Positions 32,821-33,794 of a stretch of DNA of 33,794 nucleotides are shown one piece after another. The stretch's first letter is position 1, and each line of letters begins with the position of its first letter. The DNA is from Methanobrevibacter sp. (lineage in GTDB: Archaea; Methanobacteriota; Methanobacteria; Methanobacteriales; Methanobacteriaceae), in contig JAUNXN010000005.1 of the NCBI GenBank assembly GCA_030539795.1, positions 1 to 33,794 on the forward strand, given 5' to 3'. Under the pieces are notes generated by a model. That model ran no database searches. It saw only the letters and a list, made by a program, of their open reading frames with translations, and had not been told where the DNA came from. A program made the position numbers and the translations under genes.

Positions 32821-33794
<974 letters not shown>

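Overview
The window is AT-rich archaeal chromosome, most likely from a gut Methanobrevibacter or a close member of the Methanobacteriales. This rests on large Sec-exported adhesin-like proteins (beta-helix and Ig-like repeats, lysine-rich C-terminal modules), fused GT2/CDP-glycerol glycerophosphotransferases, archaeal TATA-type promoters with GGAGG/GGTGA ribosome sites, a split TnpB, an Isf-type flavoprotein and an NADP-type glutamate dehydrogenase. The genus is an inference; no rRNA gene is present.

Layout. (1) 1-6435, plus strand: a cell-surface polysaccharide operon with the tail of a GT2 glycosyltransferase, a decayed GT2 remnant, a GT2-TagF-like fusion, an FkbM methyltransferase, another GT2 and a class I methyltransferase. 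(2) 6540-8429: a secreted beta-helix adhesin-like protein. (3) 8492-11203, minus strand: a second GT2-TagF-like fusion. (4) 11437-22553, plus strand: four more secreted proteins, three ending in nearly the same lysine-rich Ig-like module; the last three genes form one operon. (5) 22610-24064: a GT-C membrane glycosyltransferase with an apparently leaderless mRNA. (6) 24176-25360: aspartate kinase. (7) 25361-27205: a non-coding stretch with a candidate small RNA, then an IS200/IS605-type element whose tnpB carries an in-frame stop. (8) 27206-29721, minus strand: a TetR-GNAT-iron-sulfur flavoprotein operon with paired operators, then a hotdog thioesterase. (9) 29745-30704: an unknown gene and a frameshifted small gene. 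(10) 30791-32891: an archaeal ATPase with a winged-helix end, flanked by two copies of the 3' end and terminator of gdhA, with palindromes over its promoter and a regular array of five further palindromes. (11) 32877-33794: the C-terminal two thirds of glutamate dehydrogenase.

How the parts fit. Regions 1-5 read as a cell-envelope locus: glycosyltransferases and glycerophosphotransferase-like enzymes that could build an anionic surface polymer, next to exported proteins with very basic C-termini that could bind it. The best candidate for something undescribed is the 1.87-kb ATPase module of region 10. Its direct repeats, operator palindromes and 19/28-bp spaced array look like a small integrated or duplicated genetic unit, but no integrase is visible and its function is unknown. 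A second recurring feature is that four plus-strand transcription units end in a hairpin whose stem contains the stop codon.
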